Below are positions 41,836-51,911 of a stretch of DNA of 64,000 bases, in pieces. Source of the DNA: Pontibacter litorisediminis (lineage in GTDB: Bacteria > Bacteroidota > Bacteroidia > Cytophagales > Hymenobacteraceae); contig NZ_JARDUA010000003.1 of assembly GCF_029360645.1 (NCBI RefSeq), positions 682,001 through 746,000 of the forward strand, written 5' to 3'. A program made the translations under genes and the position numbers. Every line of letters starts with the position of its first letter. Position 1 is the stretch's first letter. The notes under the pieces are model-generated. The model saw nothing but the letters and a program-made list of their open reading frames with translations. It searched no databases and was not told the origin of the DNA.

Positions 41836-42381
41836 TCAGAGGCTTTTCAGGAAGTCCTCGTCCAGCGGCTCCGCGTCATCATCGTCCTCTTCCGGGTTTT
41901 GGGGGGCGTCCCAGTCCACCTCGGCCAACAGCTCCAGCCCGTCCAGAATCAGCTCGTCCAGTTCCTCCTTCGTGCCGGCATCCAGCGTCTGCTCAAACAG
42001 GTGCAATATCTCCTCACGCTGCGGGTTCACGAAAATCTCGTGGTACAGGTTGTCAAACGTAGCGATGCGCTTCTGCACGACCTTATCTATCTCGCGGGTG
42101 TTTTTCGCTTGCACCGCTTCCTGTAGCACCTCCAGCACCTCCTTGCTCTTCTCGTTGTCGGCCAGGCGAATGAAAGCCTTTACAAACGCAATGGCCACTC
42201 CCAGGCGCAGGCGCTCAAAGCGGTAGCTCAGTTGCTCCCGGCTGCCGCCTCTCGAGGTCTTGGCCTCCCGCAGGGCGCGCTCCAGGTCGGTGTACACCGT
42301 AGCGGCTCCTTCCTCAAAAACGTGTGGGGAGGGGCTGTCGAAGGCGGTTTCTAATAGCAGTTCAAAGCTTCTGGCGCTCAT
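41836..42381 (-). CDS. Acidic conserved protein of unknown function
   Basis: A 181-residue cytosolic, mostly helical protein. The middle (LSYRFERLRLGVAIAFVKAFIRLADNEKSKEVLEVLQEAV, in part) looks like paired helices; the tail is strongly acidic (EEDDDDAEPLDED). No named domain recognised. It has a -7 box 36 bases upstream (42418-42425) and heads a probable operon with the DUF2721 gene and queA. Confidence 0.7.
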   Translation of the reverse strand: MSARSFELLLETAFDSPSPHVFEEGAATVYTDLERALREAKTSRGGSREQLSYRFERLRLGVAIAFVKAFIRLADNEKSKEVLEVLQEAVQAKNTREIDKVVQKRIATFDNLYHEIFVNPQREEILHLFEQTLDAGTKEELDELILDGLELLAEVDWDAPQNPEEDDDDAEPLDEDFLKSL

Positions 42382-42417
42382 AAGGTATCTGGTTTAGCTA
42401 CTGGATAAATAAGTCTA

Positions 42418-42425
42418 CAAAGGTA
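42418..42425 (-). promoter_or_regulatory. -7 box of the acidic protein operon
   Basis: Minus-strand TACCTTTG, exact -7 box; the -33 box is not clear. Confidence 0.45.
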
Positions 42426-43182
42426 ATGATTATACTTTCTTTCTCCACGCCTTGTTAGGAGCACCGCCCACGGCCAAAGTCTTGCACCGGTTTGGGAGGT
42501 TAGGACTGTTTTTCCGCTGCAAAGTCTAGCTGTATAAAGGGGTGATATTGGATTTAGGCCAGTGTTGCAACAAGTGAGCAAGAACAAGAGACTTAGATAA
42601 ATTCACACTTTGGTGAAAATGAATTTCAGGAACCGTGCACCGTTCATGTTATTCAATATAAGCTATGTTATATATACATTGTTATGGGTAAAATTATAGT
42701 TACAGAATGGCTATATATTGGATTGCTATAAATATTTTAATTGTATTGTTTGCCAATGCTGTACTTGCTTTATTTGTCTGGATATTATAAAAAATCGAAG
42801 TGTCTTATATTTGTGCCAGCTTTTGCTGTTTTGAATGTTGGATTAAAACCAAGAGGTTGTTTTTCATCATATTGCTAATAAAACAGCATTGAAAAAGGTT
42901 CTAAGCAGCGTTAGCTAAGGCCGATCGATTAGAAAAGTATAATAACCAGTTTTGGGATAGAGAGGTGTGCAGCTGAATGGCTACAGAGACGCCTGGTAAC
43001 CTGTGAATGAAAAGTCGGAATGGTGGAGGGTGCAATGGGTGGGGAAAGGGTAAATGCGCTGATTATAACTATACACATACTCTTTGTGAAAAGAGCAAGC
43101 CTCTTGAATAGTACTGAATTTTTATCAACCATACTTAAGGATATCCATAGTTGAAGATCAACATAGTTTTAATAGGTAGCTT
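42426..43182. other. A+T-rich region upstream of the giant SprB-like gene, 757 bp
   Basis: Clearly richer in A+T than its surroundings. It contains TATATTTG (42806-42813), an exact -7 box without a -33 at normal spacing, and distant arms TGCTGTTTT (42824-42832) / AAAACAGCA (42880-42888). If that promoter is used, the giant gene has a leader of about 360 bases. No gene seen. Confidence 0.45.
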
Positions 43183-46100
43183 ATGAAGAAAACCTTTACC
43201 CGAAAACTCTCCTTCCTGTTCGCCATCTGCCTGTTAGGGGTGTTGCAGTTCGCAGCATCCCTTGGTGCGTTTGCGCAGAAGAACAATGAGGTGCCGATCT
43301 ATAGAGTGGATCTGCGCGGGAAACCCAACGGTGTTTGGAATTCCGGAGAGGTGGCCAGGAACGGCCAGTTGTGCGGTGCTCCTAACAACGAAAACTGTGT
43401 GCAGTTCGAGATCCTGCTGGATCAGAATGCGGAGCAGATGGAATTCGATATTGTGAGTGGACCCGTGCCATCCGGTTCTATGGGCTATCAGATTGATTGC
43501 GGCCCCCAAACCCCGGTGGGGCAGCCGATCTGTGTGGACGTATCAAAACCGATTACGTTGACGCTCTGCATGCCGGGCAACGCGAAAGGCGTCTTTGAGG
43601 TTAGGTCGCTTGCTGCTTTCAACCCTCAGGCTGATATCTCAGTTACGTCAGGTTGCTCGGCTACTTTAAGAGCGCCGCAGACTTTTGAGGCAGGCTCCAT
43701 CACTTGGCGTGATATTACCTACAATGGCACTTATAACAAGTACCTGAGCTTCCCGAATGGGGACACGGCGCCCATCATCACGCCAGATAACAATGCACCT
43801 GCGTACGTGGACTATGAGGTGTCTGGTACTACAGTGGCCACCAAGTGCCCCGGCAGGTTCTTCTCGGATGTGGTGCGGGTGTACTTTTATCCGCCGCCGA
43901 CTGTCACTATCGGCCCCAACCCTGCCATTATCTGCCCCGGAGGCAGTGGCGTTACCCTCACAGGCCAGGTAACAGGCGGTGACGGTAATTGGGAGTATAT
44001 CTGGACAGACCCTTCCGGAAACGTGGTGGGTAACCAGCTGACTTACACAGCCACTACAGTGGGTACGCACAAGTTTGAGGTAAGAAACATCAACTACCCT
44101 AACTGCCGCGAGTTCTCCGCGTCGGTGGATGTTGTCTCCAATTTGGCGGCGAATGCGGGACCAGACCAACTGGTTTGCTCGCAGAGCCCTGTGCAGTTGG
44201 CAGGAACAATAACAGCAGCCACGGGAGGCATCTGGAGTGGGGGCGGCGGCACCTTCAGCCCAAGCAACACGGCCCTTAACGCCGTTTACACCCCAACTGC
44301 AGCCGAAATAGCGGCTGGCTCGGTAAAGCTCCGGCTTACCTCTACCGGCAACGGCTCGTGTAGCGCCGTGCAGGATGAGGTATTGATCACCTTTTACCCA
44401 ATCGATGTGGAGCTGACAGGTACGCCCGTCATCTGTAGCGGTACCATGGGTACGGTTACGGCAAAGGTAACGGGTGGCAACGGCACCATCTCCTATAAAT
44501 GGAGCTCCGGCGAGACGACGGCCACCATTACGGGCAAGCCCGCCGGCACTTATACCGTCACCGTTTCCGACGGCCAAAGCTGCGCTGTTACAAAATCGTT
44601 TACGGTAACAGAAGTGCCCGGCCCTACAGGCTTTACCGCTACCACAGCCTCCGAAACCTGCGGCAGCAGCAACGGCAGTGTAACTGTAAGTAACGTGACG
44701 AGCGGCACAAGCCCTTACAAGTATAGTGCGGACGGCACCAATTACCAGGACTCCCCGGTGCTGGAAGGACTCGCCGCCGGCGACTATGTGATCTATGTAA
44801 AAGACGCCAACGGCTGTACCGTTACCAAAAGCGTTACCATTGCGAACATTGCCGGACCTACGGCTGTAATGGCCTCTGCGGTGGCGGCATCCTGCTACAA
44901 CAACGATGGTAGCATTACGGTTGGGAACGTTTCGGGAGGAACAGCTAATTATACTTACTCTCTCAACAACTCCGTTTACCAGAGCGCTACCAGCTTCACA
45001 GGCCTGGCTGCCGGTACGTATACTGTTTATGCCAAAGATGCCAATGGATGTATCGTCAGCACTTCGGTATCGGTAGCCAAGCAAACCCTGACGGCCTTTA
45101 CGGCTACGGCGGCTTCCTCTACCTGCGGAGCCAGCAACGCGAGCATTACCGTGAGCAACGTGCAGGGAGGCATCGCACCTTATGCTTATAGCACCGACGG
45201 CGTTAACTTCCAGGACAACGCCACGCTTTCAGGCTTAGCGGCCGGCCCCTACACGGTTACCGTTCGGGATTCGAGAGGCTGTACGCTTACAAAATCAGTT
45301 ACGGTAGGTAACATTACCGGCCCTACAGACCTTACGGCTACAGCCAAGCCATCCTCCTGCGGTAACAGCAATGCCGAGATTCTGGTAACGAACGTGAGCG
45401 GTGGCACGGGTACTTATACCTATAGTTTAGATGGCACTAACTTTCAGAGCGCCGCAAGCTTTACCGGCCTGGCTGCCGGCAACTATACAATCTATGTGAA
45501 AGACGGCAACCGCTGTGTTTATACAGAGGCCATTACCCTGACGGATATTGCCGGCCCTGATTTCACGGCTACGGCACAGGCTTCTACCTGCGGGGCCAGC
45601 AACGGTCGTATCACTATCAGCAACATAACCGGCGGAGTTACTCCTTATAAGTATAGCAAAGATGGCGGCGCAACCTTCCAGGACACGCCAAGCTTTAGCG
45701 GATTGGCCGAAGGCAGGTACCAGGTCATGGTGCAGGATGCCAACGGCTGCTCCCTGGTAAAAGCAGTGGACGTGACCAACATGGCCGGACCGAGCGATCT
45801 GGCGCTGGCAAGCACGGCATCCACCTGCGGCGATAGCAACGGTGTGATACGCATCAATGGAGTAAGCGGCGGCACGAGCCCTTATACTTATAGTATAGAC
45901 GGGAAAACTTTCCAGGAGTCGCAGACCTTTGGGGCAGTGCTGGCCGGCGAATACACCGTAACCGTGAAAGACGCCAACGGCTGTACGTTTGCGAAGCAGG
46001 TTGTGGTGGGCAACGTTGCCGGACCAACCAACTTGGCCGCAAGCACCCAGGCCTCTACCTGTGGCGGCAGTAACGGTGAGATTATGATAACCGGTGTAAC

Positions 46101-49100
46101 CGGTGGCGCCGGCGACTACACCTACAGCAAGGACGGCGTGAACTATCAGGCTTCTGCCACGCTTACAGGCTTTGTGGCCGGTACGCACACGGTTTATGTG
46201 AAAGACAGCAATGGCTGTACCTTCTCCAAGGCGTTTACTGTGTCAGACATTGCAGGCCCAACGGCTGTAGCGGCCACCGCCCAGCCGGCCAGCTGCCAGA
46301 ACAACGACGGCAGCATCACGGTAGGCAGGGTAACCGGGGGGACCTCGGGCTATACTTACGCCATCGACGGCACGAACTTTCAGACCTCCACTAGCTTTAC
46401 CGGCCTGGCCTCTGGCAAGTATACCGTGACGGCAAAGGATGCAAAAGGCTGTATCGTTACTACCACAGTAACGGTTGGCCAGAATGTGCCTACCGCCTTC
46501 GCCAGCACCACGGTAGCGGCCAGCTGCGGCAGACCGGACGGGGAGTTGACAATCGGATCAGTGACTGGAGGCAAGGCTCCTTATACCTATAGTATAAACG
46601 GCGGCGGTTTCCAGGCATCAGCAACCTTCACCAACCTCGTGGCTGGCACCTATAGTATTACAGTGAAGGATGCCAAGGGCTGTACATTTACCGATGAGGT
46701 GGGGGTGCAGAACGTGGAAGGACCATCATTCAGCGCTACCGTTGCGGCCACCACCTGCGGCGCCGCGAATGGAAGCATAAAGGTAGGAAACACCACCGGT
46801 GGCGTAGGTCCTTATACCTATAGTATAGATGGGCAGAACTTCCAGGCGGCTACTACCTTTGAGAACCTGTTGGCGGGCAGCTACACGATCACGGCGAAAG
46901 ATGCTAATGGCTGTTTTGGCACCACCCAGGTGGTAGTGGCAGACATTGCCGGTCCAGAGGACTTCACGTTAGCAGGGGCTTCCTCTACGTGTAGCGGCAG
47001 CAACGCCACCATTTCTGTGAGCAATGTGGACGGCGGCACGGCACCTTATACCTATAGTATCAACGGCGGCGGCTTCCAGGTATCAGCAACTTTTGCCAAC
47101 CTGGCTGCCGGCGACTACACCATCACGGTGAAGGACGACAATGGCTGTACCATCAGCAAGGCGATCAAGATCAGCGATATTCCTGGCCCAAGCGGCATCA
47201 GCCTGGCCGCTACGGCCTCTACCTGTGGCGAAAGCAACGGCAAAATAGAGGTAGGCGGCGTAACGGGTGGCACGGCTCCTTATACTTTCGCGCTCGACGG
47301 CAAAACGTTTCAGCAGGGCACGACCTTCGCCGCAGTAGCGGCAGGGGCCTACACGGTAACCGTGAAAGACGCCAACGGCTGTACGTTCGCAGCAGAGGTT
47401 GTGGTGACAAACATCGGCGGTCCTTCTGACCTTACGGCCAGCGCTACGTCCTCTACCTGCGGTAGCAGCAACGGCAAACTGACAGTGACAGGCGCCACCG
47501 GAGGTGATGCCCCTTACACCTATAGCAAGGACGGGGTGAATTTCCAGGAGAGCCCGGTGTTCGAAAACCTCCTGGCCGGCTCCCACACGCTCTACGTGAA
47601 AGACAGCAATGGCTGTACCTTCTCAAAGGCGTTTACTGTGTCAGACATTGCGGGTCCAACGGCCGTAGCGGCCACCGCCCAGCCGGCCAGCTGCCAGAAC
47701 AACGACGGCAGCATCACGGTGGGCAGGGTAACCGGGGGAACCTCGGGCTATACTTACGCCATCGACGGCACGAATTTCCAGACCTCCACCAGCTTTACCG
47801 GCCTGGCCTCTGGCAAGTATACCGTGACGGCAAAGGATGCAAAAGGCTGTATCGTTACTACCACAGTAACGGTTGGCCAGAATGTGCCTACCGCCTTCGC
47901 CAACTCAACGCTAGCCTCTACCTGCGGCGCGCGCAACGCTAGTATCACAGTAGGTACGGTAACGGGCGGCACGGCACCTTACACCTACAGTGTAAACGGG
48001 TCCGCCTTCCAAACATCGGCTACTTTGGCCAACCTGGCAGCTGGCACTTACACGGTCACCGTGAAGGACGCCAAAGGCTGTACTTTCAGCCAAGCCGTAA
48101 CGGTAGCAGACATTGCCGGTCCGTCCGCGTTAGCCTTGGCCGGGAAAGCCTCTACCTGCGGCAGCACGAATGCCGCCATTACCGTGAGCGGTGTAACCGG
48201 TGGCACGGCTCCTTATACCTTTGCGCTTAACGGAGGAGAATTCCAGAGTGGCACAAGCTTTGGCGCACTGCCGGCCGGCGAGTACACGGTAACGGTGAAG
48301 GACGCCAACGGCTGTACCTTTGTACAGGCTGTTACCTTAACAGATATCCCGGGGCCGTCTGCCTTTACGGCCACAGCCACTGCTTCTAGCTGCGGTCGCG
48401 CGAACGGAAGTATAACGGTGAATGGCGTAACTGGCGGAACCGCGCCTTACACGTATAGTGCCGACGGTGCAAGCTTCCAGGAGGCTGCCACACTTACCAG
48501 TCTCTTGGCCGGTAAGCACACAGTAACAGTGAAGGATGCCAACGGCTGTACCGTGACCATGGATGTGGTAGTAGAGGATGTGGCCGGCCCGAACGGACTG
48601 GAGCTGGCCTCTACGGCCTCTACCTGCGGCGCGAGCAACGGCAGCATCGCAGTGGGGAAAGTATCCGGGGGAACGGCTCCATATATGTACAGCCTGGACA
48701 ATACCAGCTTCCAGAGCGGGCTAACCTTCGAGGGCGTGCGGGCAGGCAACCACACCGTAACGGTGAAAGACGCCAACGGCTGTACCTTCTCCGCAAGTAT
48801 AACGGTAACAGACATCGCCGGACCGGCTAACTTTACCGCCTCAACAAAGGCAACTACCTGCGGCGCCAGCAACGGCGAGATCAGCATAACAGGTGTAACC
48901 AACGGCACAGCGCCTTATACCTATAGCATAGACGGGAAGAACTTCCAGGCTGCTGCTACCTTTGCCGGTCTGGCTGCTGGTTCGCACAACATCACCGTGA
49001 AAGATGCCAACGGCTGTACGTTCGTAAAAGCCGTGGAGGTTACCAATATTGAGGGGCCAGCTTCCTTGGCGGCTACGACCAAAGCTGCCAGCTGCGCCGA

Positions 49101-51885
49101 TAACGACGGAGGCATTACGGTGGGTGCCGTAACCGGTGGCACAGCGCCCTATACGTACAGTATCAACGGCACAACGTTCCAGGGCAGCACGAGCTTCACA
49201 GGGCTGGCTTCCGGAGAATATATCCTTACAGTAAAAGATGCGAATGGCTGCCAGACCACTGAAACCGTGAAGGTGCGCAAGGATGGGCCGGCAAGCTTTG
49301 CCAGCACAACCGCCGCCTCTACCTGCGGTGCTGAGAACGGACGCATCACGGTAGTTTCTGTAGATGGGGGCAAGGCGCCTTATACCTACAGTATAAACGG
49401 CGGCAGCTTCCAGAGCTCCGCAGCGTTTACGTCGCTCCTGGCCGGTGCTTACAGGGTAACGGTGAAAGACGCCAACAACTGTACTTACATACAGGAAGTG
49501 GTGGTAACGAACATCGAAGGCCCATCGGACCTGACAGTTGCTGCCAACACCGCTACCTGTGGCAACAGCAACGGGCAGATCAGCATTGCAGGAGTAACCG
49601 GCGGCACGGCACCTTACACCTATAGTGCAGACGGCGTGAACTTCCAGGCTTCTGCTACCATCTCTGGGCTTGCCGCCGGTGAGTACCAGGTAACAGTAAA
49701 AGACGCCAACGGCTGTACCGCCGTGAAAGCAGTGACTGTGGGCAATGCCTCGGGTCCGGAAGGATTTACGGTGGCAGGCAAAGCAGCCACTTGCGGCGCG
49801 GCGAACGGCGAGGCTACGGTAAGCGCCGTGGTAGGGGGTAAGGCTCCTTACACCTACAGCGCCAACGGCACCAGCTTCCAACCGGAGGCTACGCTGAAAG
49901 GCCTGACTGCCGGCACGCATACCATCACGGTAAAAGATGCCAACGGCTGTACCTTCACAAAACAAGTAGTAATCGAGAACGTTGCCGGGCCAGCCAACTA
50001 TGAGCTGGCGACCGTGGCCACCACCTGTGGTGCAGCGAATGGCGTGATCACGGTAAGCAACATGACGGGCGGCACGGCACCTTATACCTATGCTCTGAAC
50101 AACGGCGACTATCAGGCGGCAGCAACATTTACCGAGGTGGCTGCCGGGGAGTACGCCATCACGGTGAAGGATGCCAATGGCTGTACGTTGGTGAAGCAGG
50201 TGGAGGTAAGGGATGTGGCTGGACCTACAGAGGTTGCGGCTTCTACAACGCCAACTGCCTGTACCGCCAACAACGGCACCATCACAGTAACCGGGGTAAC
50301 GGGTGGCAAAGCGCCTTATACCTACTCGCTGGATGGCAGCACCTACCAGGCGGCGGCTACTTTCGGAGCGCTGGCGGCTGGAGAGTATGAGGTTTATGTG
50401 AAAGACGCCAACGGGTGTAGCACTACTGCCAAAGTTACAGTAGGCATAAAAGGGCCGAAAGAGGCAACCGTTGCGGCTACAAAGGCTACCTGCGGCGAGG
50501 AGAATGGCTCCATCACCATCACTGCTGTAACAGACGGCACCAAACCGCTTGCCTATAGTATAAATGGCGGCAGCTTCCAGGCCTCAGCCTCGTTTGCCAA
50601 CCTGGCGGCCGGGGTGTATACCATCATCATCAAAGATGCAGAGGGATGCACGCTGGAGGTGACACAGGAAGTAAGCAACAGCGGTGCCGCTACCTTTACG
50701 GCCACCGGCTCGGACGCCAGCTGCGGTGCCGAGAATGGCCGAATCGTAATCAGCGGCGTGAGTGGCGGGGTGAGCCCTTACACGTACAGCGTGGACGGCA
50801 CTAACTTCCAGGGTTCGCCTGAATTTACCGGCTTGGCCGAGGGTGCCTACCAGGTGAGCGTGAAGGACGCCGCCGGCTGCCTGAGCTTCCAGCCAGTGAC
50901 CATCGGCAACACCCCACCGATCACCAACCTGCGCGCTACGGTAACCTCGCCAACCTGCGAGCAGCCTGCGGGCCAGGTGGCGATCGACGAGGTGAGCGGC
51001 GGCACGGCTCCTTACACATATTCGCTGGATGGGTCTAATTTCACAGCCTCCACCACCCTTGCTGACGTTGCTCCAGGCAACTATACCCTGACGGTGAAAG
51101 ACGCCGCCGGCTGTACTTATAGTATAGAGGTGCAGGTGGAAGAAGGTGTGAGCAGCAAGCTGGACTACGTGCACCACCTGGCCTGTACCGGCGGCAACAC
51201 CGGGGAGATCGCTTTTACCTCAACCGGCGCCACCGACCAGACGCAGTACAGCATCGACAACGGCAAGACCTTCCAGAAGAGCGCGGTGTTCTCTGGCCTG
51301 GCTGCAGGCACATACCAGCTCATCGCTAAGTTCTCGGCCACATGCACCATTAACGTGGGCACCGTGGAGGTGAAGGAGGCACAAGAGATGGAGGTGGAGG
51401 CAACGGCGCTGACCAAGGCTATCGGGTTCGAGAAGTCAGGTAGTGCCGCCGTGACGAAGATCGTGGGTGGGGTAGGACCTTATACCTACTCGCTGGATGG
51501 CGGTGCCTTCACGTCTGATTCGGTGTTCACCAACCTGAGCGCCCGCGAGTACACGGTGACGGTGAAAGACAGCAGAGGCTGTACCGCTACAACGACATTC
51601 GTGATAGAAGGGCAGGGAGATATTGACATCCCGAACGGCTTCACGCCAAACGGCGACGGTATCAACGACACGTGGGTGCTGAAAAACCTGCCGAGCCTCT
51701 TCCCGGGCAACAGGGTGACGGTGTACAACCGCTGGGGCAGCGAGGTTTTCTCGTCCAGAGGCTACAGCAAGCCATGGGATGGTACCTACAAAGGCAAACG
51801 CCTGCCGGATGGCACCTACTACTGCATCATCGAGCTCGGTGACGGCTCTGCTCCGATTAAGACCTCTGTGACCATTATGCGCTAA
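43183..51885 (+). CDS. Giant SprB-like T9SS surface protein with ~30 tandem repeats
   Basis: A 2,900-residue exported protein. The signal peptide ends near LGAFAQ (residue 32). A non-repetitive N-terminal region runs to about 240, then Ig/PKD-like modules to about 479 (PAIICPGGSGVTLTGQV, NAGPDQLVCSQSPVQLAG). Residues 480-2811 are about 30 SprB-type repeats of 77-79 residues: GP-x-A-x-STCG-SNG-I-V-GV-GGTAPYTYS-DG-FQ-GL-AG-YTVTVKDANGCT. Each has two Cys, at the STC and NGC positions. The last two units are degenerate. The end is a type B T9SS domain (IPNGFTPNGDGINDTW, VTVYNRWGSEVF, KPWDGTYKG). SprB of Flavobacterium is a mobile adhesin in gliding; gliding here is not shown. A SprF-like gene follows after 26 bp. 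Confidence 0.93.
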   Translation: MKKTFTRKLSFLFAICLLGVLQFAASLGAFAQKNNEVPIYRVDLRGKPNGVWNSGEVARNGQLCGAPNNENCVQFEILLDQNAEQMEFDIVSGPVPSGSMGYQIDCGPQTPVGQPICVDVSKPITLTLCMPGNAKGVFEVRSLAAFNPQADISVTSGCSATLRAPQTFEAGSITWRDITYNGTYNKYLSFPNGDTAPIITPDNNAPAYVDYEVSGTTVATKCPGRFFSDVVRVYFYPPPTVTIGPNPAIICPGGSGVTLTGQVTGGDGNWEYIWTDPSGNVVGNQLTYTATTVGTHKFEVRNINYPNCREFSASVDVVSNLAANAGPDQLVCSQSPVQLAGTITAATGGIWSGGGGTFSPSNTALNAVYTPTAAEIAAGSVKLRLTSTGNGSCSAVQDEVLITFYPIDVELTGTPVICSGTMGTVTAKVTGGNGTISYKWSSGETTATITGKPAGTYTVTVSDGQSCAVTKSFTVTEVPGPTGFTATTASETCGSSNGSVTVSNVTSGTSPYKYSADGTNYQDSPVLEGLAAGDYVIYVKDANGCTVTKSVTIANIAGPTAVMASAVAASCYNNDGSITVGNVSGGTANYTYSLNNSVYQSATSFTGLAAGTYTVYAKDANGCIVSTSVSVAKQTLTAFTATAASSTCGASNASITVSNVQGGIAPYAYSTDGVNFQDNATLSGLAAGPYTVTVRDSRGCTLTKSVTVGNITGPTDLTATAKPSSCGNSNAEILVTNVSGGTGTYTYSLDGTNFQSAASFTGLAAGNYTIYVKDGNRCVYTEAITLTDIAGPDFTATAQASTCGASNGRITISNITGGVTPYKYSKDGGATFQDTPSFSGLAEGRYQVMVQDANGCSLVKAVDVTNMAGPSDLALASTASTCGDSNGVIRINGVSGGTSPYTYSIDGKTFQESQTFGAVLAGEYTVTVKDANGCTFAKQVVVGNVAGPTNLAASTQASTCGGSNGEIMITGVTGGAGDYTYSKDGVNYQASATLTGFVAGTHTVYVKDSNGCTFSKAFTVSDIAGPTAVAATAQPASCQNNDGSITVGRVTGGTSGYTYAIDGTNFQTSTSFTGLASGKYTVTAKDAKGCIVTTTVTVGQNVPTAFASTTVAASCGRPDGELTIGSVTGGKAPYTYSINGGGFQASATFTNLVAGTYSITVKDAKGCTFTDEVGVQNVEGPSFSATVAATTCGAANGSIKVGNTTGGVGPYTYSIDGQNFQAATTFENLLAGSYTITAKDANGCFGTTQVVVADIAGPEDFTLAGASSTCSGSNATISVSNVDGGTAPYTYSINGGGFQVSATFANLAAGDYTITVKDDNGCTISKAIKISDIPGPSGISLAATASTCGESNGKIEVGGVTGGTAPYTFALDGKTFQQGTTFAAVAAGAYTVTVKDANGCTFAAEVVVTNIGGPSDLTASATSSTCGSSNGKLTVTGATGGDAPYTYSKDGVNFQESPVFENLLAGSHTLYVKDSNGCTFSKAFTVSDIAGPTAVAATAQPASCQNNDGSITVGRVTGGTSGYTYAIDGTNFQTSTSFTGLASGKYTVTAKDAKGCIVTTTVTVGQNVPTAFANSTLASTCGARNASITVGTVTGGTAPYTYSVNGSAFQTSATLANLAAGTYTVTVKDAKGCTFSQAVTVADIAGPSALALAGKASTCGSTNAAITVSGVTGGTAPYTFALNGGEFQSGTSFGALPAGEYTVTVKDANGCTFVQAVTLTDIPGPSAFTATATASSCGRANGSITVNGVTGGTAPYTYSADGASFQEAATLTSLLAGKHTVTVKDANGCTVTMDVVVEDVAGPNGLELASTASTCGASNGSIAVGKVSGGTAPYMYSLDNTSFQSGLTFEGVRAGNHTVTVKDANGCTFSASITVTDIAGPANFTASTKATTCGASNGEISITGVTNGTAPYTYSIDGKNFQAAATFAGLAAGSHNITVKDANGCTFVKAVEVTNIEGPASLAATTKAASCADNDGGITVGAVTGGTAPYTYSINGTTFQGSTSFTGLASGEYILTVKDANGCQTTETVKVRKDGPASFASTTAASTCGAENGRITVVSVDGGKAPYTYSINGGSFQSSAAFTSLLAGAYRVTVKDANNCTYIQEVVVTNIEGPSDLTVAANTATCGNSNGQISIAGVTGGTAPYTYSADGVNFQASATISGLAAGEYQVTVKDANGCTAVKAVTVGNASGPEGFTVAGKAATCGAANGEATVSAVVGGKAPYTYSANGTSFQPEATLKGLTAGTHTITVKDANGCTFTKQVVIENVAGPANYELATVATTCGAANGVITVSNMTGGTAPYTYALNNGDYQAAATFTEVAAGEYAITVKDANGCTLVKQVEVRDVAGPTEVAASTTPTACTANNGTITVTGVTGGKAPYTYSLDGSTYQAAATFGALAAGEYEVYVKDANGCSTTAKVTVGIKGPKEATVAATKATCGEENGSITITAVTDGTKPLAYSINGGSFQASASFANLAAGVYTIIIKDAEGCTLEVTQEVSNSGAATFTATGSDASCGAENGRIVISGVSGGVSPYTYSVDGTNFQGSPEFTGLAEGAYQVSVKDAAGCLSFQPVTIGNTPPITNLRATVTSPTCEQPAGQVAIDEVSGGTAPYTYSLDGSNFTASTTLADVAPGNYTLTVKDAAGCTYSIEVQVEEGVSSKLDYVHHLACTGGNTGEIAFTSTGATDQTQYSIDNGKTFQKSAVFSGLAAGTYQLIAKFSATCTINVGTVEVKEAQEMEVEATALTKAIGFEKSGSAAVTKIVGGVGPYTYSLDGGAFTSDSVFTNLSAREYTVTVKDSRGCTATTTFVIEGQGDIDIPNGFTPNGDGINDTWVLKNLPSLFPGNRVTVYNRWGSEVFSSRGYSKPWDGTYKGKRLPDGTYYCIIELGDGSAPIKTSVTIMR
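44620..51615 (+). repeat. SprB-type tandem repeat array, about 30 units of ~233 bp
   Basis: Units start at each GP motif. A variant with two Asn (ASCxNNDG or similar) occurs at units 2, 8, 14 and 20, starting at 44854, 46255, 47653 and 49054; the steps are 1,401, 1,398 and 1,401 bp, that is six units each. A related variant is at unit 25 (50221), five units later. Confidence 0.88.
46201..46500 (+). repeat. Near-identical 300-bp segment, second copy at 47599-47898
   Basis: Over about 300 bp I count nine base differences from 47599-47898, and all nine are synonymous, so the two encode the same ~100 residues. The offset is 1,398 bp. Confidence 0.85.
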
Positions 51886-51911
51886 CTGCCCATTACCAAA
51901 CAACACGTGTT

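Noticed and set aside
42806..42813. TATATTTG as the firm promoter of the SprB-like gene
   Set aside because: No -33 box at 17-21 bases, and the leader would be about 360 bases; kept only as a possibility in the region description.
43666..45084. Long minus-strand open frame (472 codons) inside the SprB-like gene, with others at 45427-46188 and 48841-49965
   Set aside because: They are frame shadows of the repeat array: the same anti-sense reading stays open in each repeat unit, composition is not protein-like, and the plus-strand frame has the signal peptide and sorting domain.
44620..51615. Regular repeats that could suggest a CRISPR array
   Set aside because: Units are about 233 bp, all in frame, coding, and similar along their length, with no unique spacers.
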